Of a DNA stretch of 57,272 nucleotides, positions 16,876-25,565 are shown piece after piece. Under the pieces are notes generated by a model, which made no database searches, was not told the DNA's origin, and was given only the letters and a program-made list of their open reading frames with translations. Numbering within the stretch: position 1 is the stretch's first letter; each line of letters starts with the position of its first letter. Source of the stretch: Oscillospiraceae bacterium. GTDB lineage: Bacteria; Bacillota; Clostridia; Oscillospirales; CAG-272. The stretch lies in assembly GCA_015064505.1 (NCBI GenBank), contig SVSB01000012.1, forward strand, positions 1-57,272, in the 5' to 3' direction. The translations under genes were made by a program, and so were the position numbers.

Positions 16876-18135
16876 ATGGAGCCGAATTACAAAAACCCGA
16901 AAAAATACAAGACAGCGAAATACCCCATACGCCAGCCAATTTATCTTACCTATCTCATTACCCTGCTTTCCAAAATAATGCTCATCGGCAAGAAATACAA
17001 GGTGGAAAAGATAAATATGGAGGGACTAAAGCCCCCGTATATGATACTCAGCAACCATCAGTATTTCGTCGATTTTGAGCTTACCGCTCTGGGCACCCAT
17101 CCGCACCGCGTTAATAACGTCGTAAATATCGACGGCTACTACCGCCGTCCGTGGCTGTTAGAGTGGATCGGCGCTATCTGCACTCGCAAGTTTACCACCG
17201 ATATGCATCTTGTGCGCTCCATCGGCAAGGTGCTGAGGCGCGGAGATATACTTTGTATGTATCCCGAGGCGCGTTATTCCCCCTGCGGTACTCTTGCTTA
17301 CATTCCCGATTCCGTTGGCAAGCTCGTTAAGATGAACAAGGTTCCGCTTGTTATCGTCGTTCATCACGGCAACCACCTGCACACCCCCTTCTGGAACTTC
17401 CGCAAGAAGCGGAAGGTTCCCCTTTACACAACGATGACGCAGGTGCTTACCGCCGAGCAGATCGAAAAAATGTCTGCAGACGAGATAAACGAAGTCATCA
17501 AGACGTCGATGGACTATGATGAATACCGCTATCAGAAGGAAAACGGCATCCTCATCACCGAGCCTTACCGTGCGGAAGGTATGCACAAGATACTCTACCA
17601 GTGTCCGCATTGCCTTACCGAGTCCAAAATGGACTCCAAAGGCACGGAGATATTCTGCACCGAATGCGGCAAGCGTTGGAATCTTAACGAGGACGGAACC
17701 CTTTCTGCCCTTGAAGGTGAGACCGAGTTTTCCCACGTTCCCGACTGGTTTGAGTGGGAACGGGCAAACGTTATAAAGCAGGTGGAGGATGGAACGTACT
17801 CGTTTGAGGACGAGGTATACGTTTACTCCCTGCCCCGCTGCTGGCGCTTTGAAAAGCTCGGCTACGGCAGGCTCACGCACGATCCCGAAAACGGCTTTGT
17901 GCTTGAGGGTAATTACCGAAGCGCCGACTACCGCATTGAAAGAAAGCCCCTGCAGACGAACAGCCTGCATATCGAATACGATTACTGCTATATAGACCCC
18001 TACGATTGCGTTGATATCTCTACGGAAAACGACTCCTTCTACTGCTACCCCAAAAAGCAGAACGTAGTTACAAAAATGGCATTCGCCACCGAAGCGATCT
18101 ATCAGATGCATTTGAACAAAACGAGGAACAACTGA
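16876..18135 (+). CDS. PlsC-like acyltransferase with internal zinc ribbon
   Basis: Membrane-associated acyltransferase of the lysophosphatidic-acid acyltransferase superfamily, 419 aa. The HX4D catalytic motif is HQYFVD (His61, Asp66), with the glycerophosphate-binding block PEARYSPCG about 65 residues later. After the catalytic domain (to about 215) comes a zinc-ribbon pattern CPHC ... CTECGKRW near 245-275, then a beta-rich tail of unknown role. The start at 16876 is set by AAGGAG 7 nt upstream; the upstream in-frame extension runs through the repeat and is not coding. Classical PlsC is about 200-250 aa, so the zinc ribbon and tail are an extra module. The next gene begins 2 nt after its stop. 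Confidence 0.82.
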   Translation: MEPNYKNPKKYKTAKYPIRQPIYLTYLITLLSKIMLIGKKYKVEKINMEGLKPPYMILSNHQYFVDFELTALGTHPHRVNNVVNIDGYYRRPWLLEWIGAICTRKFTTDMHLVRSIGKVLRRGDILCMYPEARYSPCGTLAYIPDSVGKLVKMNKVPLVIVVHHGNHLHTPFWNFRKKRKVPLYTTMTQVLTAEQIEKMSADEINEVIKTSMDYDEYRYQKENGILITEPYRAEGMHKILYQCPHCLTESKMDSKGTEIFCTECGKRWNLNEDGTLSALEGETEFSHVPDWFEWERANVIKQVEDGTYSFEDEVYVYSLPRCWRFEKLGYGRLTHDPENGFVLEGNYRSADYRIERKPLQTNSLHIEYDYCYIDPYDCVDISTENDSFYCYPKKQNVVTKMAFATEAIYQMHLNKTRNN

Positions 18136-18137
18136 TT

Positions 18138-18692
18138 ATGAGAACGGATATACCTCAACTGATATTTGAAACACGCGAAGATTTCAGGTCGTGGTTGACA
18201 ATAAACGCAGAAACATCGGAAGGCGTTTGGATTGTTTTCGGCAAAAGCAGATCTGTTAAAACATTAAAAGCAACTGAAGCTTTGGAGGAAGCACTTTGCT
18301 TTGGCTGGATAGACGGGCAGATGCAGAGCCTTGATGACACAAAATACATAAAATACTTTGCTAAGCGCAGACCTAAAAGCGTATGGTCTGTCAAAAACAA
18401 AAACATTGTAGAATCCCTGCGCGAAAGAGGAATGATGACCGACTTAGGGGAAAGAGCTATTGCCGTGTCCGAAGATAACGGTATGTGGGACGCATGTACC
18501 GCCGAAAGTGAGAGGGCAATGGTAGAAAGCTTCAAAGAAAAGTTATTGACGCATCCCGAAGAACACAGCGTTTTTTTAGCGTTGACTCCCTCTACCCAAC
18601 TCGCTGAAGCACGATGGTACTATCAATACAAAACCGAAGCAAAGCGAGAGCAAGCTTTTAATGAAATTATAAAAAGATTAGAAAAGAAATAA
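18138..18692 (+). CDS. YdeI/OmpD-associated family protein
   Basis: Cytoplasmic protein of the YdeI/OmpD-associated (bacteriocin-protection, YdeI-like) family, 184 aa. Family signatures: WLTINAETSEGVWIVF near 20-35, ALCFGWIDGQ at about 52-61, and YFAKRRPKSVWS at about 72-83. The C-terminal part AEARWYYQYKTEAKREQAFNEIIKRL matches the usual ending. The biochemical role is not established. It starts 2 nt after the acyltransferase stop and is followed closely by a 74-aa gene, so the three probably share a transcript. AT content is higher than in the acyltransferase. Confidence 0.85.
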   Translation: MRTDIPQLIFETREDFRSWLTINAETSEGVWIVFGKSRSVKTLKATEALEEALCFGWIDGQMQSLDDTKYIKYFAKRRPKSVWSVKNKNIVESLRERGMMTDLGERAIAVSEDNGMWDACTAESERAMVESFKEKLLTHPEEHSVFLALTPSTQLAEARWYYQYKTEAKREQAFNEIIKRLEKK

Positions 18693-18705
18693 GGAGAATA
18701 AACTA

Positions 18706-18930
18706 ATGGCAACCAATGAATTAAACGAGATTTTACAAAAATTCGCAAGCTGTGGTTGGGATCTTATTGACGTTCCTTCAAAGGCGTGGCTTGCAAACGC
18801 TAACGGAGAGGCTGATGAAAAACTAAAAAACGAGCTTATTGAAGCAATCAAAGAAGCCGACAAACAATGCGGTAGTTGCGGATGCGAGTTCGACGCGCTT
18901 TATAAGCGCGCTTTGGAGCTTCTGAAATAA
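18706..18930 (+). CDS. Hypothetical 74-aa protein with CxxCxC
   Basis: Not recognised. A small acidic, helical protein with a cysteine cluster CGSCGC at about 56-61 and the helix-forming end EFDALYKRALELLK. The cluster could bind metal or form a disulfide; this is inference. ATG is preceded by AAGGAG at good spacing, and a strong terminator follows within 10 nt of the stop. Last gene of the acyltransferase-YdeI unit. Confidence 0.7.
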   Translation: MATNELNEILQKFASCGWDLIDVPSKAWLANANGEADEKLKNELIEAIKEADKQCGSCGCEFDALYKRALELLK

Positions 18931-18939
18931 AAAGACAGC

Positions 18940-18977
18940 AAAGAGTCTCACAATTCCAAGGAGTTGTGAGACTCTTT
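18940..18977 (+). terminator. Terminator after the acyltransferase-YdeI unit
   Basis: 14-bp perfect stem AAAGAGTCTCACAA/TTGTGAGACTCTTT with a 10-nt loop. Confidence 0.65.
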
Positions 18978-19003
18978 CACTATACTGCAAGTTGTAACAC
19001 TTA

Positions 19004-19049
19004 AGCCTTCTCCGGCGGGAGAAGGGGGACCGCAAAGCGGTGGATGAGG
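19004..19049. repeat. Inverted repeat bounding the DUF559 gene, left arm
   Basis: AGCCTTCTCC...GGTGGATGAGG, the reverse complement type of the unit at 19435-19481. Ends 3 nt before the DUF559 stop codon. Confidence 0.75.
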
Positions 19050-19051
19050 CG

Positions 19052-19426
19052 TTATTTTATGGATTTCAAATTCGAAAAGCTCAATTCAAGATGCTTCAAA
19101 ATATCACTGCAAACAGAGTTAAAGTTGTTTCGTATACTGTCATTTGAATATCTCAAAACCGTTATTCCCCAAGTTGCGAGCGCTGCTGTGCGTTTCGTAT
19201 CTGCTTCTTTGTTTTCAGGCGCTGTGTGTTGAAGCCCATCTACCTCGATTACAATTTTTTTCTTCGCAATATAAAAATCAACAATATAGTTCTCAATAGT
19301 ATACTGTCTTTTTACATTATAGGGTAATCGCTTCAAGAAGTCATACCAAAGATGCTTTTCTTCCGGTGTCATTTCTTTACGCAGTTTTCTTGCGTTAGGC
19401 AAAAGATTTTTATTGTATGGCAACAT
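19052..19426 (-). CDS. DUF559 (VSR-like) endonuclease-fold protein
   Basis: Small protein (124 aa) of the DUF559 family, related to very-short-patch-repair endonucleases and the PD-(D/E)XK fold. Readable marks: LRKEMTPEEKHLWY near the N-terminus, YIVDFYIAKKKIVIEVDGLQH at about 47-67 with the acidic catalytic-type residues, and VLRYSNDSI near the end. It fills the space between two inverted copies of a dispersed repeat almost exactly: 3 nt to one arm, 8 nt to the other. The only ribosome binding site is GAGGTG at the inner edge of the right arm, so the repeat supplies the translation signal. Probable selfish or mobile-unit nuclease; the biological role of the family is not settled. Confidence 0.85.
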   Translation of the reverse strand: MLPYNKNLLPNARKLRKEMTPEEKHLWYDFLKRLPYNVKRQYTIENYIVDFYIAKKKIVIEVDGLQHTAPENKEADTKRTAALATWGITVLRYSNDSIRNNFNSVCSDILKHLELSFSNLKSIK

Positions 19427-19434
19427 ATTCTACA

Positions 19435-19481
19435 CCTCATCCACCGCTATCGCGGTCCCCCTTCCCCCTCTGGGGAAGGCT
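19435..19481. repeat. Inverted repeat bounding the DUF559 gene, right arm
   Basis: CCTCATCCACCGCTATCGCG...GGGGAAGGCT, near-complement of 19004-19049 and close to copies at 10121 on and 13949 on. Confidence 0.75.
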
Positions 19482-19486
19482 CTTTT

Positions 19487-20437
19487 TCATTCCACCCCAA
19501 GCTCGGCGGAGAACTCCGCGAGGGTGGTGAGGTATTTTTCTTTATCCTGCGGGAAGGCAAGACCGTGACCTGCGCCCTCGATGGTGACAAAGCGTTTTTT
19601 TGCCGTGCAGGCGTCAAAAAGCTCCTTTGACATTTCCCACGGCACAAAATCGTCCGTATCGCCGTGGTAAAAGATTATGGGCACAGTGCTCTCCCTTACC
19701 GCCTCTATGGGGGAATACTCCTCAAGATCAAAATGCCCGAACCATCTTGCCGCAAGCTTTACAAATGGGTACATAATATCGGGGGGCAGATGCATATCCC
19801 TTATTACCTTTTTTATAATTGCCTTGGGGCTTGTGTAGCCGCAATCGGCAATGGTGTGTACAACGTTTTTCGGCAGCTTATGGCCCGACGCCATCATAAC
19901 GGTTGCCGCGCCCATGGAAACGCCCGAAAGGATGATTTGGCAATCCTCCCCAAGGCGCTTTACCGCGTAATCTATCCACGCAAGGCAATCCTTGTGTTCG
20001 TTTATTCCAAAGGTGATAACGCTTCCCTCGCTTTTTCCCGCACAACGCTGGTCAACGACGATAACGTTTCTGCCAAGGGAAAAGCAACGGGCAACACCGC
20101 CGCAAAGGTCGCGCTCCGCGTTTCCGCGGTAGCCGTGGAACATAATTTCCGTGGGGGCATTATCGCGGCATTTATAGTAGCTTCCGTGGAGCTTCAGCCC
20201 GTCAAAGGAGGTGATCCATACGTCCTCGCAGGGGGTGGCGCGCATCTCCTTCATCCATTTTATCATCCTATCGCGGAAGGGCTCATACACCTTGCCGGGC
20301 GGAATGGGGTACTCGTCCTCCTTAAGGGGCTTGCGCGGGGGCATATAAAAGCACTTAAAAAAGCAGATAAGCGTAATAACGAACGCGATCAGCGCAATGG
20401 CGATCAACGCGCCGAAAATAATAAACAAGGCTTTCAT
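19487..20437 (-). CDS. Membrane-anchored alpha/beta hydrolase
   Basis: Serine hydrolase of the alpha/beta fold, 316 aa, with one N-terminal membrane helix (residues 4-29). Catalytic triad: Ser174 in GVSMGA, Asp262 or Asp263 in HGDTDDFVP, His291 in GAGHGLAF. The oxyanion block HGYRGNAE (101-108) precedes the nucleophile as in BEM46/YqkD-like hydrolases. The substrate is unknown. Good GGAG ribosome binding site. Divergent from the GH3 gene. Confidence 0.88.
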   Translation of the reverse strand: MKALFIIFGALIAIALIAFVITLICFFKCFYMPPRKPLKEDEYPIPPGKVYEPFRDRMIKWMKEMRATPCEDVWITSFDGLKLHGSYYKCRDNAPTEIMFHGYRGNAERDLCGGVARCFSLGRNVIVVDQRCAGKSEGSVITFGINEHKDCLAWIDYAVKRLGEDCQIILSGVSMGAATVMMASGHKLPKNVVHTIADCGYTSPKAIIKKVIRDMHLPPDIMYPFVKLAARWFGHFDLEEYSPIEAVRESTVPIIFYHGDTDDFVPWEMSKELFDACTAKKRFVTIEGAGHGLAFPQDKEKYLTTLAEFSAELGVE

Positions 20438-20609
20438 TTCTTCTCCAATCTCAATGGAATAACATAATTATACTCCTACGGTTTTTTCAAAGCAAGAGAA
20501 AACTCTCAAATTGTCAGCTTTGGTAAAAAATGATGCGTATTTTTCAAAATCCGTTGAAACGGCATTTCCGTTTGTGTTATCATCAAAGAAAAAGTCCAAG
20601 GAGAACGGT

Positions 20610-22775
20610 ATGGCGAAAAACATAAATCTGAAAAAGCTCATCTCCCAAATGACCCTTGAAGAAAAGGTCGGTCAGCTCATTCAGCTGAACGGAGAAAACT
20701 TCACCAAAAGCGCTTCTGAGATCACGGGGCCCGTGCAAAGCTGGGGTATTTCCGAGGAATGGCTCAATAAAATGGGCAGCACCCTCAACTTCCCCGATGC
20801 CAACACGATGGTAAAGATACAGAAAAAGCATCTTGAAAACGATCCCCACAAGATACCCATGCTTTTTATGATGGACGTTATCCACGGCTATCGTACGATC
20901 TTTCCGATTCCCTTGGGCCTTGCCGCATCCTTTGATCCCGCGCTTGTATACGAATGCAGCAGAATGGCGGCAAGGGAAGCCTCTGCGGGCGGCGTTAACG
21001 TCACCTTCACGCCCATGGTGGACTACGCCCGCGACGCGCGCTGGGGCAGAGTTATGGAAACGGCGGGAGAGGATCCCTATCTTGCCTGCGTGATGGGTGC
21101 AACTCAGGTGCGCGCCTTTCAGGGAGACGATCTTTCCGATAAAGAGCATATTGCCGCCTGCGTTAAGCATTACGCCGCGTACGGCGGAGCAGAGGCGGGC
21201 AGAGATTACAACACCGTTGAGGTATCCGAAAGACTTCTGCGTGAAGATTATCTCCCCGCTTACAAGGCTTGTATCGACGCGGGAGTAAGAATGATAATGC
21301 CCTCCTTCAATTCCCTTAACGGCGTTCCCTCCATTGCAAACAAATGGCTTATGCGCAAGGTACTTAAAAAGGAATGGAAGTTTGACGGCGTAGTTATCAG
21401 CGACTACAACGCCATAGGCGAGCTTAAGACCCACGGAATCGCTCCCAATATGAGAGAGGCGGCAAAAATAGCCTTTGAAAACGGCTGTGACATTGAGATG
21501 ATGTCCAACGGCTATTACGAAAACCTCTGCAGCCTCGTGCGCGAGGGGGTAATAGACGAAAAGGACGTGGACAAGGCGGTATACCGCGTGCTGAAGCTGA
21601 AAAAGGAGCTTGGTCTATTTGACGATCCCTACCGCGGCGCAAGCTACGAAAAGGAAATGGCACTTGCTCTGTGCCCCGAGCACCGTGCCATTGCCCGCCG
21701 CGCCGCTTGCGAATCCGCAGTACTTCTTAAAAACGACGGCGTGCTTCCCTTCTCAAAGGACGTAAAGAAGATCGCCCTGATCGGCCCCTTTGCGGACTCA
21801 AACGAAATAAAGGGCTTTTGGAGCTGCCACGGCAAGGACGCGGACTGCGTTACCGTGCTTGAGGGTGTCAGAGCCGCAATGCCCGATGCGGAGATCTCCG
21901 TTGCAAATGGCTGTTCACCTCTGTGGAATGAAAAGAGCACCGAGGGCTTTGCGGAGGCCGTTTCCATGGCAAAGGAAGCCGATGCGGTAGTGCTGTGCCT
22001 GGGCGAGCCGCAGACCTATAGCGGTGAAGGCAACAGCCGCGCGGATATCCGTCTGCCCGGAATGCAGGAGGAGCTTGCAAAGGCGATAATTGCCGCAAAT
22101 CCCAACTGCGCAGCCGTGCTCTTCAACGGCAGACCCCTTGCGCTGACGGGTATAAATAACTGCCCTGCGATCCTTGAGATGTGGTTCCCCGGCAGTGAGG
22201 GCGGCAATGCCGCCGCAGACCTGCTGTTCGGCAACGCCGTTCCCTGCGGAAAGCTCACCATGAGCTTCCCGAAGGAGGTAGGTCAGTGCCCCATATACTA
22301 TAACCATCCCTCCACGGGCAGACCCAAATGGACCGCAGAGGACGTGCATCAGCGCTACGCATCCAATTACATAGGCTGCGGAAATCTGCCGCTTTACTGC
22401 TTTGGTCACGGTCTTTCCTACACCAAGTTCGAATACGAGGCAATGGAGCTTTCAGGCACGAGAATATCGGCGGAAGAAAGCCTTACCGTAAGCATCAAGG
22501 TAAAAAACGCGGGCAAATACGCCGCAAAGGAAACGGTGCAGCTGTATATCAGAGATATTTTTGCAAGCACCGTGCGCCCCGTGCAGCAGCTTGTGGCGTT
22601 CGAGAAGATATTCCTTGCTCCGGGCGAAGCAAAGACCGTAACCTTTACGGTGACGGAGGAGATGCTCCGCTTCTACGATGCGGATTGCAAGCACGTGTCC
22701 GAGGCGGGCGAGTTCGTTATCTTCACGGGCTACGCAGACCACAGATATAAGGAAGCAAGATTCCGGCTTGACTAA
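20610..22775 (+). CDS. bglX: Glycoside hydrolase family 3 beta-glucosidase/xylosidase
   Basis: Retaining exo-glycosidase that removes terminal beta-D-glucose or xylose; 721 aa with no signal peptide, so intracellular, acting on imported oligosaccharides. N-terminal TIM barrel with nucleophile Asp265 in VVISDYNA; second alpha/beta domain with acid/base Glu473 in YSGEGNSR, followed by LPGMQ; C-terminal fibronectin-III-like domain (SIKVKNAGKYAAKETVQLYI, RPVQQLVAFEKI). The start at 20610 has AGGAG 6-7 nt upstream; the longer reading from 20511 adds promoter sequence. Monocistronic, ended by a 20-bp stem terminator. No transporter or regulator of the substrate is adjacent. Exact specificity is not readable from the sequence. 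Confidence 0.93.
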   Translation: MAKNINLKKLISQMTLEEKVGQLIQLNGENFTKSASEITGPVQSWGISEEWLNKMGSTLNFPDANTMVKIQKKHLENDPHKIPMLFMMDVIHGYRTIFPIPLGLAASFDPALVYECSRMAAREASAGGVNVTFTPMVDYARDARWGRVMETAGEDPYLACVMGATQVRAFQGDDLSDKEHIAACVKHYAAYGGAEAGRDYNTVEVSERLLREDYLPAYKACIDAGVRMIMPSFNSLNGVPSIANKWLMRKVLKKEWKFDGVVISDYNAIGELKTHGIAPNMREAAKIAFENGCDIEMMSNGYYENLCSLVREGVIDEKDVDKAVYRVLKLKKELGLFDDPYRGASYEKEMALALCPEHRAIARRAACESAVLLKNDGVLPFSKDVKKIALIGPFADSNEIKGFWSCHGKDADCVTVLEGVRAAMPDAEISVANGCSPLWNEKSTEGFAEAVSMAKEADAVVLCLGEPQTYSGEGNSRADIRLPGMQEELAKAIIAANPNCAAVLFNGRPLALTGINNCPAILEMWFPGSEGGNAAADLLFGNAVPCGKLTMSFPKEVGQCPIYYNHPSTGRPKWTAEDVHQRYASNYIGCGNLPLYCFGHGLSYTKFEYEAMELSGTRISAEESLTVSIKVKNAGKYAAKETVQLYIRDIFASTVRPVQQLVAFEKIFLAPGEAKTVTFTVTEEMLRFYDADCKHVSEAGEFVIFTGYADHRYKEARFRLD

Positions 22776-22800
22776 TTTTTTCCTACCCCCTTCGCTGTTT

Positions 22801-22845
22801 AAAGGAGGGTGCAAAGAAACTGCGTTTCTTTGCACCCTCCTTTTT
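22801..22845. terminator. Bidirectional terminator between GH3 and the DD-carboxypeptidase
   Basis: 20-bp perfect stem beginning AAAGGAGGGTGCAAAG, 3-nt loop, T run; serves both convergent genes. Confidence 0.85.
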
Positions 22846-22848
22846 GGG

Positions 22849-24102
22849 TCAGTTCTTAACGCACAGACGGGTAATTGAATTTACCGCGTCGTCCACTGCG
22901 TTGTATTTCGTAACGGCGTGACCCGTTACCATAATGTATTCCTTGCCGTCAACGGTACGGGAAACGGATGCAAGGCACTGACGTGCCTCGTCTGTAAATC
23001 CCGTTTTGCCTGCAAAGAACTCAAGCTTTGAGGTATTATAGGGAGAAAGGCGCACGAGGGCGGTGCTGTAAAGGGTAATACCCTCAGGGTGCTGAGGCGT
23101 GGAATGGGTGGTATAGCTGAGGGTGGAAAGCACCTTGCGGCACACCTCGTTCTGCATTGCCGCGTTTACGATAACGGACATATCGTAGGCGGTGGTATAA
23201 TGATTGGGATCGTGAAGTCCCGTGCTGTTTGTAAAATGAGTGTTTTTAAGACCCAGCTCCTTTGCGGTCTTGTTCATAAGCTCCGCAAAGCCCTCCTCGC
23301 TGCCCGCAATATAGTTGGAAAGGGCAACGGTGGAATCGGCTCCCGATGGAAGAATGGTACCGTACATATAATCTATAAGAAGCACGTCCTCACTGTCCAC
23401 GAAGCCCGCGCGGGTGGCGTTTGCCAGATAGAGGGGATTTATTATCTCGTTGGTCATACGGTAGGTCTTGGAATAAAGCTCCGATTCGGGGATATAAAGC
23501 GCCGCAACGTAAAGAGTCATCACCTTCGTCATCGAAGCGGGATACATCTTAACGCCCGAGTTGCGGGATGCAACCACTCGATTTTCCGCCATATCCACGA
23601 TTATGGCGTAATCGGATACGATGCTTGTGCCGAGCAGTCCCGAGGAAATATCGTACTCCGGATGGAGATTATAGGGAAATCCCTCTTCCTTGGGTGCCTC
23701 GGTTACCGGCTCGGTTACGGGTTCCGTTGCCGGTTCCGTTACGGGATCGGTAACGGGGTTATCGGTAGTCGGAGTCTGGGCGGAGGTGTCAACGGGATCC
23801 GTTACGGGCTCTGCCCCCACGGGAAGAGTTACCTCCTCGGTCACCTGAGGGGGCTTTGTATGTTCGCCGTCGGGAATTGCGGCGCCGGCATTGCGCGCCA
23901 TAGAGCTTATCCCGATGACCGCAAGAGCCGCAACGAGAACGCAGAAAACGTTAAGAGGCGCAAGAAGCAACCATGCCCCTTGCGTGCTCTTACCCGTGCC
24001 GCCGCTTCCGTGGCGCTTAAGGCCGTGTATTTCTCTCATTCCCCGCTCCGCACTTCCGCTTATGTCGGCGTGGGAGCTATGTAAATTATCGTTTTTGTTC
24101 AT
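22849..24102 (-). CDS. D-alanyl-D-alanine carboxypeptidase (S11 family)
   Basis: Penicillin-binding-type serine peptidase trimming the terminal D-Ala of peptidoglycan stems. 417 aa: short cytosolic N-terminus, membrane anchor at 44-66, a Thr/Pro/Val/Glu/Asp-rich spacer with TEPVTEP repeats (about 85-140), then the S11 domain. Active-site SMTK is at 190-193 and KTG is in FFAGKTGF. The middle SxN motif reads SGAD (253-256), so the usual Asn is Ala; similar SGAD variants are known to me in clostridial carboxypeptidases, but activity should not be assumed. Twelve nt downstream of an AraC-type regulator on the same strand. Confidence 0.9.
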   Translation of the reverse strand: MNKNDNLHSSHADISGSAERGMREIHGLKRHGSGGTGKSTQGAWLLLAPLNVFCVLVAALAVIGISSMARNAGAAIPDGEHTKPPQVTEEVTLPVGAEPVTDPVDTSAQTPTTDNPVTDPVTEPATEPVTEPVTEAPKEEGFPYNLHPEYDISSGLLGTSIVSDYAIIVDMAENRVVASRNSGVKMYPASMTKVMTLYVAALYIPESELYSKTYRMTNEIINPLYLANATRAGFVDSEDVLLIDYMYGTILPSGADSTVALSNYIAGSEEGFAELMNKTAKELGLKNTHFTNSTGLHDPNHYTTAYDMSVIVNAAMQNEVCRKVLSTLSYTTHSTPQHPEGITLYSTALVRLSPYNTSKLEFFAGKTGFTDEARQCLASVSRTVDGKEYIMVTGHAVTKYNAVDDAVNSITRLCVKN

Positions 24103-24114
24103 ATTACCTGCTTA

Positions 24115-24960
24115 TTAACCGCAGCTTCTGCGGTAAGTATCGGGGGTCATACCCGTATATCTTTTGAACGTAGCGGAAAAATGCTGTACGCTTGAAAAAT
24201 GCAGGATGTCGGCGATCTCACACAGCTCACAACGTGCGTCACGAAGAAGCACCTTTGCCGTGTCGATCTTTTTCTGAAGAATGTATTGCTTCGGAGTTAT
24301 ATTGAATTCGTCCGAGAACAGATGGATTATGTAAGACTTGGAGAGGAAAAACTTTTTTTCCACCTCCGCAAGGGTAATATCAAAGTTGGGGGTTTCGTCT
24401 ATCATAGACTTGATCTGATATGCAAGAGTGGAAGAAACGCGGCGGCGGGCACGCAGGGTGCCAACCTTTACGATTATTTCCGTAAGCATAACCGCAACCT
24501 CGCCGAACACGTCGTCGCGATTGCTTTCGTCGATTCCGTTAAGAGCGTCTCCGATGCGCTTAAAAAGATCGTAAAGATCAATGTGCTCGATTATAACGGG
24601 GTCAGTGAAATAGTACGCCGCAAGCACCGCAGAGGTAAGCCTTCCTCTGGCGTTTATCCATATTTTTGAATAAGGCTCATCGGGATCTGCCCAGTAGCGA
24701 TGGCTGTGTCCGCGGTCAAGATAATAGAAATCTCCCGCCTTTACGGTATAAACCTCGCCCTCGCACTCGATATAGCCCTTTCCGCTTATAACGTATTCGA
24801 ATACGGATACGTTGTTAAGGCTGAAGCGGGTTCGGTTTCTTTCTATTCTGTAGTTTTCATTGGGAGACGTAATGCCCGCAAGATCAATATCAAAGGATCT
24901 TGAGGGATCAAACTTTCCCGATGACACGTAAAACAGCTTTTCGTAACCGCGGCTTATCAT
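24115..24960 (-). CDS. AraC-family transcriptional regulator with cupin sensor domain
   Basis: 281 aa. The N-terminal half is an AraC-type cupin (SVFEYVISGKGYIECEG, VKAGDFYYLDRGHSHRY at about 70-88), the C-terminal 100 residues two helix-turn-helix units (LAEVEKKFFLSKSYIIHLF and EIADILHFSSVQHFSATFKR followed by GMTP). Such regulators usually sense a sugar and activate sugar-use genes. The gene just downstream is a cell-wall carboxypeptidase, not a sugar gene, so the link may be only transcriptional read-through; the GH3 gene beyond it is a possible target. Confidence 0.88.
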   Translation of the reverse strand: MISRGYEKLFYVSSGKFDPSRSFDIDLAGITSPNENYRIERNRTRFSLNNVSVFEYVISGKGYIECEGEVYTVKAGDFYYLDRGHSHRYWADPDEPYSKIWINARGRLTSAVLAAYYFTDPVIIEHIDLYDLFKRIGDALNGIDESNRDDVFGEVAVMLTEIIVKVGTLRARRRVSSTLAYQIKSMIDETPNFDITLAEVEKKFFLSKSYIIHLFSDEFNITPKQYILQKKIDTAKVLLRDARCELCEIADILHFSSVQHFSATFKRYTGMTPDTYRRSCG

Positions 24961-25037
24961 TTCGATCGCACCCCATACAGTTCTGAATTATAATAATTTG
25001 ACAACGAAACACATTTTAAAGCAAATAAAATGTAAAG

Positions 25038-25565
25038 TCAATTCCTTTTTCGCAACTGTTTTCTCAAAAAATCAACATTTATGTCCAATGGGTTGAAATC
25101 GTAACCTTTTTTTCTCAATATTTCACCTTTTACTGCAAGAAGCTCCGGGTGAACCTCAAGCTCAGCCGCAATGCAAGCCACGTCTCCGCAGACCTTTGCG
25201 GCATCAAGCAGAGCGCTGTCTCCTATAAGAAGCTCTGCCGCAAAGGCGTTTGCCTCGTATTCCAGCCTTCCCCCACCGGAAAAGATGGAGCTATCTGAAA
25301 GAGCCGCAGTCTCCGCAAGGCTTTTATGCAAAAAATGATGCCCAAGCTCGTGGGCACACACGAGCCGCGCCTCCTCCTTGCCAAGAAAAGCGCCGAGAGC
25401 GATAAACGGAACTCCCGCAAGCACGGTGTACATACCGTTGAGAGAGCCGAGATCGTAACGGCACACGCGCACACCCTCCCTCTCCGCAATCTCATAGGGG
25501 TCGCGCACACCGTATACTTTTGCCGCCTTTTCCGCGGCTTCCGCAATGCCCAACAGCTCAGACAC
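25038..25565 (-). CDS. ImmA/IrrE-family metallopeptidase
   Basis: Zinc peptidase of the ImmA/IrrE (DUF955) family, which activates genes by cleaving an XRE-type repressor. HELGH, within CAHELGHHFLHKS, lies at about residues 72-76 and a downstream acidic helix EYEANAFAAELLI gives the third ligand. I place the start at the GTG at 25565, with GGAG about 9 nt before it; a GTG at 25574 is the longer alternative but leaves almost no spacing. The gene overlaps the end of maf and is third in an XRE-maf-immA operon, which makes the first gene its likely substrate (inference). Confidence 0.85.
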   Translation of the reverse strand: MSELLGIAEAAEKAAKVYGVRDPYEIAEREGVRVCRYDLGSLNGMYTVLAGVPFIALGAFLGKEEARLVCAHELGHHFLHKSLAETAALSDSSIFSGGGRLEYEANAFAAELLIGDSALLDAAKVCGDVACIAAELEVHPELLAVKGEILRKKGYDFNPLDINVDFLRKQLRKRN

